Positions 24,583 to 31,617 of a stretch of DNA of 47,971 bases are shown piece after piece. The notes beneath the pieces are model-generated. The model did no database searches. It saw only the letters and a list, made by a program, of their open reading frames with translations, and was not told the origin of the DNA. The position numbers were made by a program, and so were the translations under genes. The stretch lies in contig JAYZWL010000157.1 of assembly GCA_036154955.1 (NCBI GenBank), positions 1 through 47,971 of the forward strand, written 5' to 3'. Within the stretch, counting starts at the first letter, position 1. The number at the start of each line of letters is the position of its first letter. Origin of the DNA: Albimonas sp036154955. GTDB lineage: Bacteria > Pseudomonadota > Alphaproteobacteria > Rhodobacterales > Rhodobacteraceae.

Positions 24583-25625
24583 GCCAGCCCCTCCAGCGCG
24601 CCCGCCACGACCCGCGCGGTCCGGTCCCAGCCGGGCAGGGCGAGCGCCCGGGCGCGGGAGGCGGCGGCCATGCGGTCGGCCTCCGCCGCGTCGTCGAGGA
24701 TCGCGGCCAGCGCGCCGGCCAGCGCCGCGTCGTCTCCGGCCGGGACCAGCCGCGCGGCCCCGCCCGCGACCTCCGCCACCGCCTCGCAGGCCGCGACGGG
24801 CAGGCCGCGCATCATCGCCTCGGCGATCACCATGCCGTAGCCCTCGTAGCGGGAGGGCAGGGCGAAGAGGTCGGCGTCGAGGTAAAGCGCGTCGATCTCC
24901 GCCCGGTCCAGCGCGCCGGCGAGCCGGATGCGGGGCCCGAGCCCCGTCTCCGCGATCCGGACCGCGAGCGCGCGGGCCGTCGACGGATCGCGTTCCGCGT
25001 CCCCGGCGATGACGCAGGTCCACGCCCGGTCGGCGATGCGGGCGAGCGCGTCGACCAGCGTCCCCCAGTCCTTGCGGGCGGAGATCGCGCCCACGCCTAG
25101 GATCAGCGGCGGCCGCCCCTCCCGCCCGCCGCGCCGGGGCGCGAGGGGCGCGGGGTCGATCCCCGGCGGGGCCACGGCGATGCGCCCGGGCGGGACCGAC
25201 AGGCGGTCGCGCAGGATCCGCGCGGTTTCGGTCGAGGTGACCACGACCGACGCGCAGCGGGCGAGCACCGCCGCCTCCGCCGAAAGCATCCGCGCCGCCT
25301 CGGCGTCCTCCAACCCGGTCTCCAGCCCCAGCGGATGGTGGCAGAGCGCGACGAGCCGCGGGGCGAGCCCCTCGGGAATGGCGTCGGCGGGCAGCGCCCC
25401 CAGCGCCAGCCCGTCGGCCAGCACCGGCCCGGGGGCCGCCGCCATCGCGGCCAGTCCCGCGGCGGCCTCCGCCGCCGTCGGACGCGGATACCCGCCCGCC
25501 AGCGGCAGATGCGTCAGATGCAGCCCCTGCGCCGGCCCGGCCGCCATCAGCCGCCGGTCGTATTCATAGCCCCCGGTGGGCGTCGCCAGATCGCCGGGGA
25601 TGGCGAACGCGGCCGAAACGGTCAC
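24579..25625 (-). CDS. GT4-type glycosyltransferase
   Basis: 348 residues with GTG start overlapping the PTPS-like stop. GT-B fold: N-terminal acceptor half (ATPTGGYEYDRRLM, HLPLAGGYPRPT, LVALCHHPLGLETGLE) and C-terminal nucleotide-sugar half. The latter holds ILGVGAISARKDWGTLVDALARI, the RLAGALDRAEIDALYLDADLFALPSRYEGYGMVIAEAMMRGLPVAACEAVAEVAGGAARLV stretch with the E-x7-E motif, and LVPAGDDAALAGALAAIL. Enzymes of this kind retain the anomeric configuration and often glycosylate lipids or small metabolites. The acceptor is unknown, but translational coupling to a pterin-synthase-fold protein and a methyltransferase points to a soluble small molecule. No membrane segment is seen. Confidence 0.88.
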   Translation of the reverse strand: MTVSAAFAIPGDLATPTGGYEYDRRLMAAGPAQGLHLTHLPLAGGYPRPTAAEAAAGLAAMAAAPGPVLADGLALGALPADAIPEGLAPRLVALCHHPLGLETGLEDAEAARMLSAEAAVLARCASVVVTSTETARILRDRLSVPPGRIAVAPPGIDPAPLAPRRGGREGRPPLILGVGAISARKDWGTLVDALARIADRAWTCVIAGDAERDPSTARALAVRIAETGLGPRIRLAGALDRAEIDALYLDADLFALPSRYEGYGMVIAEAMMRGLPVAACEAVAEVAGGAARLVPAGDDAALAGALAAILDDAAEADRMAAASRARALALPGWDRTARVVAGALEGLA

Positions 25626-26014
25626 ACCGCGCCTTCGAACCAGGCCCGCGCCACATGGCTTTCGTTCAGGGTCACGCGGATGCGCTCGATCCCCTCCGAG
25701 CCGGTCCCCAGCCCGCCCGAACGCGCCGCCTCGGCCAGCCGGTCGAAGATGTGGCGGGCGAGCCATTCGGTGGTGGTCAGCTCCCCGGGGAACACCGCGT
25801 CGAGATTGGCGTAGTTGATCGGGGCCAGCGCCGCCTTCAGCGCCTCATGGGCGCGGCCGATATCCGCCACGATGCGCTCGGGCCCCAGCTCTTCCCGGAA
25901 GAAGGCCACGTCGACCACGTAGGTCGCGCCATGCAGCCCCTGCGCCGGGCCGAACACCTCCCCCGGCAGGGAATGGGCCAGCATCACATGGTCCCGCACT
26001 TCGACCGCATACAT
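25622..26014 (-). CDS. PTPS/QueD-fold protein with altered active site
   Basis: 130 residues of the 6-pyruvoyl-tetrahydropterin synthase / 6-carboxy-tetrahydropterin synthase fold: AVEVRDHVMLAHSL with the first His (14), GLHGATYVVDVAFF with the second (His28), IVADIGRAHEALKAALAPINYANLDAVFP, the LTTTEWLARHIFDRL helix and the closing IRVTLNESHVARAWFEG. In QueD and PTPS the middle motif is H-G-H; here it is H-G-A (Ala30). The catalytic Cys normally just before it is absent (PGEVFGPAQGL). Canonical activity is therefore doubtful. GGAGG lies 9 bases before the ATG at 26014; the GTG two codons upstream is too close to it. It begins a 4-base-overlapping trio with GT4 and methyltransferase genes. Confidence 0.85.
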   Translation of the reverse strand: MYAVEVRDHVMLAHSLPGEVFGPAQGLHGATYVVDVAFFREELGPERIVADIGRAHEALKAALAPINYANLDAVFPGELTTTEWLARHIFDRLAEAARSGGLGTGSEGIERIRVTLNESHVARAWFEGAV

Positions 26015-26173
26015 ACCCACACCCCTCCGATGGCACGCTCACGCGCTGGCTTTCGATCCGGGCCCAAGTTGGCCGGGTGAGGGCGCAGGTCAAGCCGCGG
26101 CGCGCCGGCGGCCGATCACGGAAACATGATCGGCCGCGACGCCGCGATTTCGCGCGGATGCGGTTCTTTCGGC

Positions 26174-26220
26174 GGAATGTCGTTCCGACTGTCGGAATTG
26201 GCTTGCATGCATTGGCATGC
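26174..26220 (-). promoter_or_regulatory. Cluster of short palindromes in the leader of the PTPS-like gene
   Basis: In the 243-base gap before the PTPS-like gene lie TTCCGA-CTG-TCGGAA (26183-26197), GGAA-TGTCG-TTCC (26174-26186, sharing TTCC with it) and GCATGC-ATTG-GCATGC (26205-26220). The stretch is AT-richer than its surroundings. These could be operator sites or leader hairpins controlling the PTPS-GT4-MT trio. Function inferred from position only. Confidence 0.4.
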
Positions 26221-26257
26221 TGACCGGCCGACAGGTCGAATCGCTCCGTCCGAAGGC

Positions 26258-27238
26258 TCAGGGATACGCGACCAGCGTCGCCACCCCGGGCGCATCGGGG
26301 GCGAGCAGGTCGGGAAGCCTTCCGGGAAGGGCGTCGAAGGGCACGTCCTCGGCCTCCGGCGGCAGCAGGGCGGCTTCCAACCCGGGGTCCCCGGCCAGCA
26401 GGTCGAGCGCGGTCCGCAGCCGCCGCGCGAAGTCCCAGCGCGCCGCCCGCGCCGCCGGGATCCGCCCGACCTGTGACGAGACGATGGAGAGCCGCCGGGC
26501 ATGAAACGCCCCGCCCAGCGGAACCGCTGGCGCTGCGTCGCCGAACCATGAGGCCTCGATCAGTCGTCCCTCGACCCCCAGGCAACCCAGCGCCGTCGCA
26601 AGCCCCTCTTGCGAGGCGGAGGCGTGAACGGCGACGTCGCCCCCCTCGCCCAGCGCGTCCGGCAGGGCGAATCCCACCCCCAGCGCCGAGGCCGCCGCCG
26701 CCCGGCTCGGGTCCCGGTCGCAGAGCGTGACCTGCGTCCCCGGGATTCGTCCGACGAGGCGGGCGACGAGACAGCCGACCAGCCCCGCCCCCACCACCGC
26801 CACCCGGTCCCCGGGCCCGGCGCCGCTGTCCCAGACCACGTTCAGCGCGGTCTCCATATTGGCGGCGAGCGCGCCGAGCCGGGGCGTCAGCCCCGCGGGC
26901 AGCGGATGCAGCGCCGCGGCGGGCAGGCGGAACCGGTCCTGATGGGGATGCAGCGCGAAGACCAGCCGGCCGCGCAGGGCGTCGGGCCCCTCCAGCACCT
27001 CCGCCACCGCGCAGTAGCCGTATTTCACCGGGAACGGGAATTCGCCGGTCTGGAAAGGCGCCCGCATCCGCGCCTGTTCCGAGACGGGCACGCGCCCCTC
27101 GAACACCAGCCGCTCGGTGCCCCGGCTGATGGCGGAGCGGACCATGCGCAGCAGGCACGCGCCCTCGCCCGGATCGGCGTCGCGAATCTCCGCCCGGCGG
27201 GGGGCGACGTAGTGCAGCGCGCGGGGCGGAGGGGGCAT
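26258..27238 (-). CDS. Zinc-type medium-chain dehydrogenase, BchC-like
   Basis: 326 residues of the MDR alcohol dehydrogenase superfamily. N-terminal catalytic half: VRSAISRGTERLVFEGRVP (~34-52; the S-x-I-S-x-G-T-E pattern seen in BchC and its relatives) and GEFPFPVKYGYCAVAEVLEG. Nucleotide half: GDRVAVVGAGLVGCLVARLVGRIPGTQVTLCDRDPSRAAAASALG (~142-186), a Rossmann loop with Asp at the end of strand 2, which favours NAD. The four-Cys structural zinc lobe is missing, as usual for this subgroup, and the classic Cys38 ligand is replaced by Ser. It is first in the minus-strand run toward the PTPS-like gene, but separated by 243 bases. BchC oxidises a hydroxyethyl group; here no photosynthesis genes are near, so a different hydroxyl or carbonyl substrate is likely. 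Confidence 0.82.
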   Translation of the reverse strand: MPPPPRALHYVAPRRAEIRDADPGEGACLLRMVRSAISRGTERLVFEGRVPVSEQARMRAPFQTGEFPFPVKYGYCAVAEVLEGPDALRGRLVFALHPHQDRFRLPAAALHPLPAGLTPRLGALAANMETALNVVWDSGAGPGDRVAVVGAGLVGCLVARLVGRIPGTQVTLCDRDPSRAAAASALGVGFALPDALGEGGDVAVHASASQEGLATALGCLGVEGRLIEASWFGDAAPAVPLGGAFHARRLSIVSSQVGRIPAARAARWDFARRLRTALDLLAGDPGLEAALLPPEAEDVPFDALPGRLPDLLAPDAPGVATLVAYP

Positions 27239-27336
27239 GCGGCGGTCCTCGGCGGCGGCGTCGGGCGGAGGGGCCCGGCGGAAGGCATCTCGCCCCGCCG
27301 AGGTCCGCGAGGCAAGCCCGCGGCGCCCGCTCCGGT

Positions 27337-27358
27337 CCGGTCAATTCGACTTGACCGG
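27337..27358. promoter_or_regulatory. 22-bp perfect palindrome in the divergent dehydrogenase-opgH gap
   Basis: CCGGTCAA-TTCGAC-TTGACCGG: 8-base arms, 6-base centre. It sits 98 bases before the dehydrogenase start and about 120 before opgH. The arms contain TTGACC in both orientations, which could also serve as -35 elements for divergent promoters, but no clear -10 boxes follow. Candidate dimer-binding operator for one or both genes. Confidence 0.5.
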
Positions 27359-27476
27359 CGAACCGGAACGATGGTTTCGGGCCACGTAACGGTATCCTCT
27401 GACGCAACGCCGCCGTTTCCCTCCCCAGACGCGAGTCGCCGCCCGCCATGTTCCCGATCCCCGAGGCTTCCGCCCG

Positions 27477-29333
27477 ATGAACGCGCCCTTTCCGGACCCG
27501 ATCCCGCGCGCGTCCTCCGAACCGCTCGACGCCGGCCCGCGGCCGACGGGCCTGACGCCGGCGGGCCTGCAGCCGGCCGCGACGCTGGCGCGGCGCCGGG
27601 CGCTGGCGGCGGCGCTGAACCTCGCGGGGCTGGCGCTGGTGCTGGCGGGGGCGTGGCGGATGCTGTCGCCGGCGGGGATCTCGGCCTCCGACGCGGTGAT
27701 CCTCGCCTGCATCGCCATCGGCGCGCCCTGGACGATCATGGGGGCGTGGAACGCGGTCTTCGGCCTGTGGCTGCTGCACGGGACCCGCGACGGCCTGGCC
27801 CGCGCCGCCCCCCACCTGGCGGCGGGGGAGCGCGACGCGCCGATCGCCGCCCGCGTGGCCATCCTGCTCTGCCTGCGCCACGAGGACGCCGACCGGGCCT
27901 TCGCGCGGGCGGCGGAGGTGCGCCGCTCGCTCGACGCCACGGGGTGGGGCGCGGCCTTCGACCTGCATATCCTGTCGGACAGCCAGGAGCCCGCGGCGGT
28001 GGCGGCGGAGGAAGCCGCCTTCGCCCGCTGGGCCTCGCGGCTCGGCGGCGCGGTCTACCGGCGGCGGACCGAGAACCGGGGCTGGAAGGCGGGCAATATC
28101 CGCGAGTTCCTGCGCCGTCGGTCCCGCGACTACGACCTGTTCCTTCCGCTCGATTCCGACAGCCTGATGGCCGGCGAGGCGATCCTGCGCATGACCCGGA
28201 TCATGCAGGCCCATCCCCGCATCGGCATCCTGCAGAGCCTGGTGGTCGGCGCGCCCTCGGCCTCCGGTTTCGCGCGGCTGTTCCAGTTCGGGATGCGCCA
28301 CGGCATGCGCAGCTTCACCATGGGCGCGGCCTGGTGGCATGGGGACTGCGGGCCCTATTGGGGGCACAACGCGCTGGTGCGCGCCGCGCCGTTCCGCGCC
28401 CGCTGCGGCCTGCCGCGCCTGCCCGGAAAGCCGCCGCTGGGGGGCGACATCCTCTCCCACGACCAGGTCGAGGCGGCGCTGATGCGGCGCGCGGGCTATG
28501 AGGTCCGGGTGATCCCGGTGGAGGGCCCGTCCTGGGAGGACAACCCGACCACGCTGATGGAGTTCACCCGCCGCGACCTGCGCTGGTGCCAGGGCAACAT
28601 GCAATACCTCCGCCTGCTCGGCCTGCGGGGCCTGCGCCCGATGTCCCGCTTCCAGGTCTTCGCGGCCATCGCCATGTATTTCGGCGCGCCGGCCTGGATG
28701 CTGATGACGCTGGCCGGCGCCGCCAAGATCCTGGGCGGAGAGGGCGCGGACGTGGACCTCGCCTTCGGGGTGGTGATGTTCGTGGCCATGTTCGCCATGA
28801 GCCTCGTGCCCAAGGTCGCGGGCTGGCTCGACGTGGCGCTGACCCCCGGCGGCGTGGCCCGCTACGGCGGGACCCTGCGCTTCGCGGCCGGGGCTGCGGC
28901 GGAGACGGCGTTCTCCGTCCTGCTCGCGCCCGTGGTGGCGCTGCGGGTGACGATCTTCCTCGCCGGTCTGCCCTTCGGCCGCGCGGTGGGCTGGACGGGG
29001 CAGAGCCGCGACGCCCATGCGCTGAGCTGGGGGGACGCGGCCCGCGGGCTGTGGCCGCAGACCCTGATGGGTCTGGGCCTGCTGGGCCTGATCGCCTGGG
29101 GCGCGCCGGGGGCGATCCCGTGGGCCGCGCCGGTGCTGGCGGGGCTGAGCCTGTCGATCCCCTTCGCGGTCTGGACGGCCTCGCCCGGGTTGGGGCGCGC
29201 GATGACCCGCGCCAGCCTCTGCGCCGTGCCGGAGGAACGCGCGCCGGTCCCTGAGTCGCTGACCCGCGTCGACGACGCGCTTTCCGTCCTGCGCGAAGGC
29301 GAAGCCGCCTCGGCGGGAAGCCGCGCCGCCTGA
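27477..29333 (+). CDS. opgH: Glucan biosynthesis glucosyltransferase OpgH
   Basis: 618 residues, the short alphaproteobacterial form (E. coli OpgH is about 847). Membrane segments flank a GT2 cytoplasmic domain: ALNLAGLALVLAGAWRML and ILACIAIGAPWTIMGAWNAVFGLWLL before, and at least four after (e.g. VMFVAMFAMSLVPKVAGWL, MGLGLLGLIAWGAPGAI). Catalytic features: NRGWKAGNIREFLRRRSRDYDLFLPLDSDSLM (D-x-D), YWGHNALVRAAPF, GGDILSHDQVEAALMRRAGYEV (acidic base region) and MEFTRRDLRWCQGNMQYLRLL, the Q/R-x-x-R-W motif. It builds the beta-linked glucose backbone of osmoregulated periplasmic glucans and exports it. opgG was not found here; opgC is 5 kb upstream. The ATG at 27477 is the only sensible start. 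Confidence 0.92.
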   Translation: MNAPFPDPIPRASSEPLDAGPRPTGLTPAGLQPAATLARRRALAAALNLAGLALVLAGAWRMLSPAGISASDAVILACIAIGAPWTIMGAWNAVFGLWLLHGTRDGLARAAPHLAAGERDAPIAARVAILLCLRHEDADRAFARAAEVRRSLDATGWGAAFDLHILSDSQEPAAVAAEEAAFARWASRLGGAVYRRRTENRGWKAGNIREFLRRRSRDYDLFLPLDSDSLMAGEAILRMTRIMQAHPRIGILQSLVVGAPSASGFARLFQFGMRHGMRSFTMGAAWWHGDCGPYWGHNALVRAAPFRARCGLPRLPGKPPLGGDILSHDQVEAALMRRAGYEVRVIPVEGPSWEDNPTTLMEFTRRDLRWCQGNMQYLRLLGLRGLRPMSRFQVFAAIAMYFGAPAWMLMTLAGAAKILGGEGADVDLAFGVVMFVAMFAMSLVPKVAGWLDVALTPGGVARYGGTLRFAAGAAAETAFSVLLAPVVALRVTIFLAGLPFGRAVGWTGQSRDAHALSWGDAARGLWPQTLMGLGLLGLIAWGAPGAIPWAAPVLAGLSLSIPFAVWTASPGLGRAMTRASLCAVPEERAPVPESLTRVDDALSVLREGEAASAGSRAA

Positions 29334-29350
29334 GCCGCGGCGAGGTTTCT

Positions 29351-29373
29351 GCGCAAACGGAAAAATATTGCGC
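29351..29373. promoter_or_regulatory. Inverted repeat after opgH and before the D-glutamate operon
   Basis: GCGCAA-N11-TTGCGC with an AT-rich centre (ACGGAAAAATA), directly after the opgH stop. A second small repeat, CCGGT-GTA-ACCGG, follows at 29380-29392. The AT-rich island suggests a promoter/operator for dgcN; a weak hairpin end for opgH is the alternative. Confidence 0.35.
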
Positions 29374-29410
29374 GCCGCCCCGGTGTAACCGGAATGAAAT
29401 CGCGCTCCGC

Positions 29411-29439
29411 TCGAAATCCGGCGGACACGGTGCTAGCAT
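29411..29439 (+). promoter_or_regulatory. Possible promoter of the dgcN operon
   Basis: TCGAAA (29411-29416) and TAGCAT (29434-29439), 17 bases apart, each 4 of 6 to sigma70 consensus, about 180 bases before dgcN. Placed by eye in the only AT-richer part of a 288-base gap. Confidence 0.3.
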
Positions 29440-29621
29440 GTCGCGGCCGGCGGGACGAATTCGCCCCGCCGGCCCGATTGACGCGCCCCCGTCGCAAGTG
29501 CTGGATTGTCGACGAATCCGGAGCCGCGCTTCCGCGGCCCGCCCCGGACCCCCGAAACCCGCCCCCTGCGCGCCGCGCGCCGCGCGCCGATGCAGGGCCC
29601 TCATCACGGAGCCGCCGCACC

Positions 29622-30620
29622 ATGATCGCCCAACCCTACCTGCTGTTCCTGGGCGACGCGCCCGACCCGCTCGCCGCCAAGGTCGCTCAGGGCATCAAGG
29701 ACTGGAACCCGGCGGTCGCCGCCGGCCAGCTTCGTCTGCCCGGCTGCAAGGCCGACATGAAGCTGCCCGAGATGACCATCGACGCGGCGGTGGCCGCGGG
29801 CGTGAAAACGCTGGTCATCGGCGTCGCCAACCGCGGCGGCATCATCTCCGAAGCCTGGAAGACGGTGCTGAAGGAGGCGCTGGAGAAGGGCATGGACCTC
29901 GCGTCGGGCCTGCACAACCTGCTGCGCGACGAACCCGAACTGGTCGCCGTGGCCAAGGCCAACGGCCGGACCCTGCACGACGTGCGCATCCCGACCGTCA
30001 AATACCCCATCGCCTCGGGCGTGAAGCGGACCGGCAAGCGCTGCCTCGCGGTGGGCACCGACTGCTCGGTCGGCAAGATGTACACGGCGCTCGCGATGGA
30101 GAAGGAGATGGCCGCGCGCTCCATCCCCTGCACCTTCCGCGCCACCGGGCAGACCGGCATTCTGATCACCGGCGGCGGCGTGCCGCTCGACGCGGTGATC
30201 GCCGATTTCATGGCCGGGTCGATCGAATACCTGACCCCCGACGCGCCCGAGGATCACTGGGACCTGATCGAGGGGCAGGGCTCGCTCTACCACGCCTCCT
30301 ATTCCGGCGTGACGCTGGCCCTGATCCATGGCGGCCAGCCCGACGCGCTGGTGGTCTGCCATGAGCCGACCCGGGAGCACATGCGCGGCCTGCCCGATTA
30401 CCAGGTGCCGTCCATCGGCGCGGTCTCCGACCTCGCGCTGACCATGGCCAAGATGGTCAACCCGGCGGCCAAGGTCATCGGCATCTCGATCAACACCGCC
30501 GCCATGTCGGACGAGGAGGCCGCGGACTACCTCAAGGCGGTCGAGGCCGAATACGGCCTGCCCACCTGCGACCCGTTCCGCACCGGCGTCGGCCGCATCG
30601 TCGACGCGATGATGGCCTGA
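29622..30620 (+). CDS. dgcN: D-glutamate N-acetyltransferase DgcN (DUF1611 family)
   Basis: 332 residues, DUF1611. An N-terminal Rossmann-like part (MIAQPYLLFLGDAPDPLAAKVAQGI, VKTLVIGVANRGGIISEAWKTVLKEALEKGMDLASGLHNLL) is followed by a P-loop-type half: KRCLAVGTDCSVGKMYTALAMEKEM (Walker-A-like G-T-D-C-S-V-G-K at ~145-153), FRATGQTGILITGGGVPLDAVIADFMAGSIEYLTP, and HEPTREHMRGLPDYQVPSI. This family was long of unknown function and is now linked to N-acetylation of D-glutamate. DgcA then converts N-acetyl-D-Glu to the L form. The immediate downstream partner here is a DgcA-like epimerase (5 bases apart), which supports the call. The start is the first ATG matching the conserved N-terminus, with a GGAG upstream. 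Confidence 0.85.
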   Translation: MIAQPYLLFLGDAPDPLAAKVAQGIKDWNPAVAAGQLRLPGCKADMKLPEMTIDAAVAAGVKTLVIGVANRGGIISEAWKTVLKEALEKGMDLASGLHNLLRDEPELVAVAKANGRTLHDVRIPTVKYPIASGVKRTGKRCLAVGTDCSVGKMYTALAMEKEMAARSIPCTFRATGQTGILITGGGVPLDAVIADFMAGSIEYLTPDAPEDHWDLIEGQGSLYHASYSGVTLALIHGGQPDALVVCHEPTREHMRGLPDYQVPSIGAVSDLALTMAKMVNPAAKVIGISINTAAMSDEEAADYLKAVEAEYGLPTCDPFRTGVGRIVDAMMA

Positions 30621-30625
30621 TCGTC

Positions 30626-31603
30626 ATGGCCGGACTGGTGCTTTCGGTCCGCCGCGAGGTGTTCAAGCTGCGCGAGGTGTTCACCATCTCGCGCGGCTCG
30701 CGCACCGAGCAGGCGGTGGTGACGGTGGAGATCACGGACGGGACCCATACCGGGCGGGGGGAATGCACCCCCTATCCCCGCTATGACGAGACCCCCGACA
30801 GCGTGATCGCGGAAATCGAGGCCCTGCCCATGGCCGGGCTCGACCGGGTGACGCTCTCGGCGCTCATGCATGCCGGCGCGGCGCGCAACGCCGTCGACTG
30901 CGCGCTGTGGGACCTGGAGGCCAAGCGCGCCGGCAAGCGGGCCTGGGAGCTGGCGGGCCTGCCCAAGCCGGGGCCGGAGATCACCGCCTACACCCTGTCG
31001 CTGGCCGACCCGGCCTCGATGCGCGCCAAGGCGGCCGAGAACGCCTTCCGCCCCCTGCTCAAGATCAAGCTGGGCGGCGAGGGCGACATGGCCCGGCTGG
31101 AGGCGGTGCGCGAGGGGGCGCCGCGCTCGCGCATCGTTGTCGACGCCAACGAGGGCTGGACGGCGGAGGAATACGCCGAGCTCGCCCCCGCCCTGCTGCG
31201 CCTGGGCGTCGCGATGGTCGAGCAGCCGCTGCCGGCCGGCAAGGACGAGGCGCTGGGCGAGGTGGCCCGGCCCCTGCCGGTCTGCGCCGACGAAAGCTGC
31301 CATGACCGCGCCACCTTGCCGGCCCTGAAGGGCCGCTACGACATGATCAACATCAAGCTCGACAAGACCGGCGGCCTCACCGAGGCGCTGGCGCTCAAGG
31401 CCCAGGCGCTGGCCGAGGGATACCAGGTCATGACCGGCTGCATGATGGGCACCTCGCTCGCCATGGCGCCGGCGGTGCTGGTGGCCCAGGGCGGCGCGGT
31501 GACGGACCTCGACGGTCCGCTGCTGCTGTCCGAGGACCGCGACGCGCCGCTGCATTTCGACGCCGCCGGCGTCCATCCGTCCGAACCGGCCCTGTGGGGC
31601 TGA
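30626..31603 (+). CDS. dgcA: N-acetyl-D-glutamate racemase DgcA (enolase superfamily)
   Basis: 325 residues, muconate-lactonizing / dipeptide-epimerase branch of the enolase superfamily. All catalytic elements are visible: K-I-K at 146-148 (acid/base Lys), metal ligands Asp173 (VVDANEGW), Glu199 (VEQPLP) and Asp222 (CADES), and the opposite Lys247 (INIKLDKTGG). The late MTGCMMGTSLAMAPAVLVAQGG and DLDGPLLLSED are typical of L-Ala-D/L-Glu epimerases. On motifs alone it could be a dipeptide epimerase; pairing with DgcN makes N-acetyl-D-glutamate racemase more likely. It lies 5 bases after dgcN and 14 before the transaminase gene, in one operon. Confidence 0.86.
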   Translation: MAGLVLSVRREVFKLREVFTISRGSRTEQAVVTVEITDGTHTGRGECTPYPRYDETPDSVIAEIEALPMAGLDRVTLSALMHAGAARNAVDCALWDLEAKRAGKRAWELAGLPKPGPEITAYTLSLADPASMRAKAAENAFRPLLKIKLGGEGDMARLEAVREGAPRSRIVVDANEGWTAEEYAELAPALLRLGVAMVEQPLPAGKDEALGEVARPLPVCADESCHDRATLPALKGRYDMINIKLDKTGGLTEALALKAQALAEGYQVMTGCMMGTSLAMAPAVLVAQGGAVTDLDGPLLLSEDRDAPLHFDAAGVHPSEPALWG

Positions 31604-31617
31604 AGGAGAATTTCGAC

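Noticed and set aside
25845..29018. Very long open frame (over 1,000 codons) on the minus strand across the PTPS, dehydrogenase and opgH genes
   Set aside because: It runs antisense to or out of frame with three clearly conserved genes, and its translation is Arg/Gly/Pro-rich without domains. In such GC-rich DNA, long chance frames are expected.
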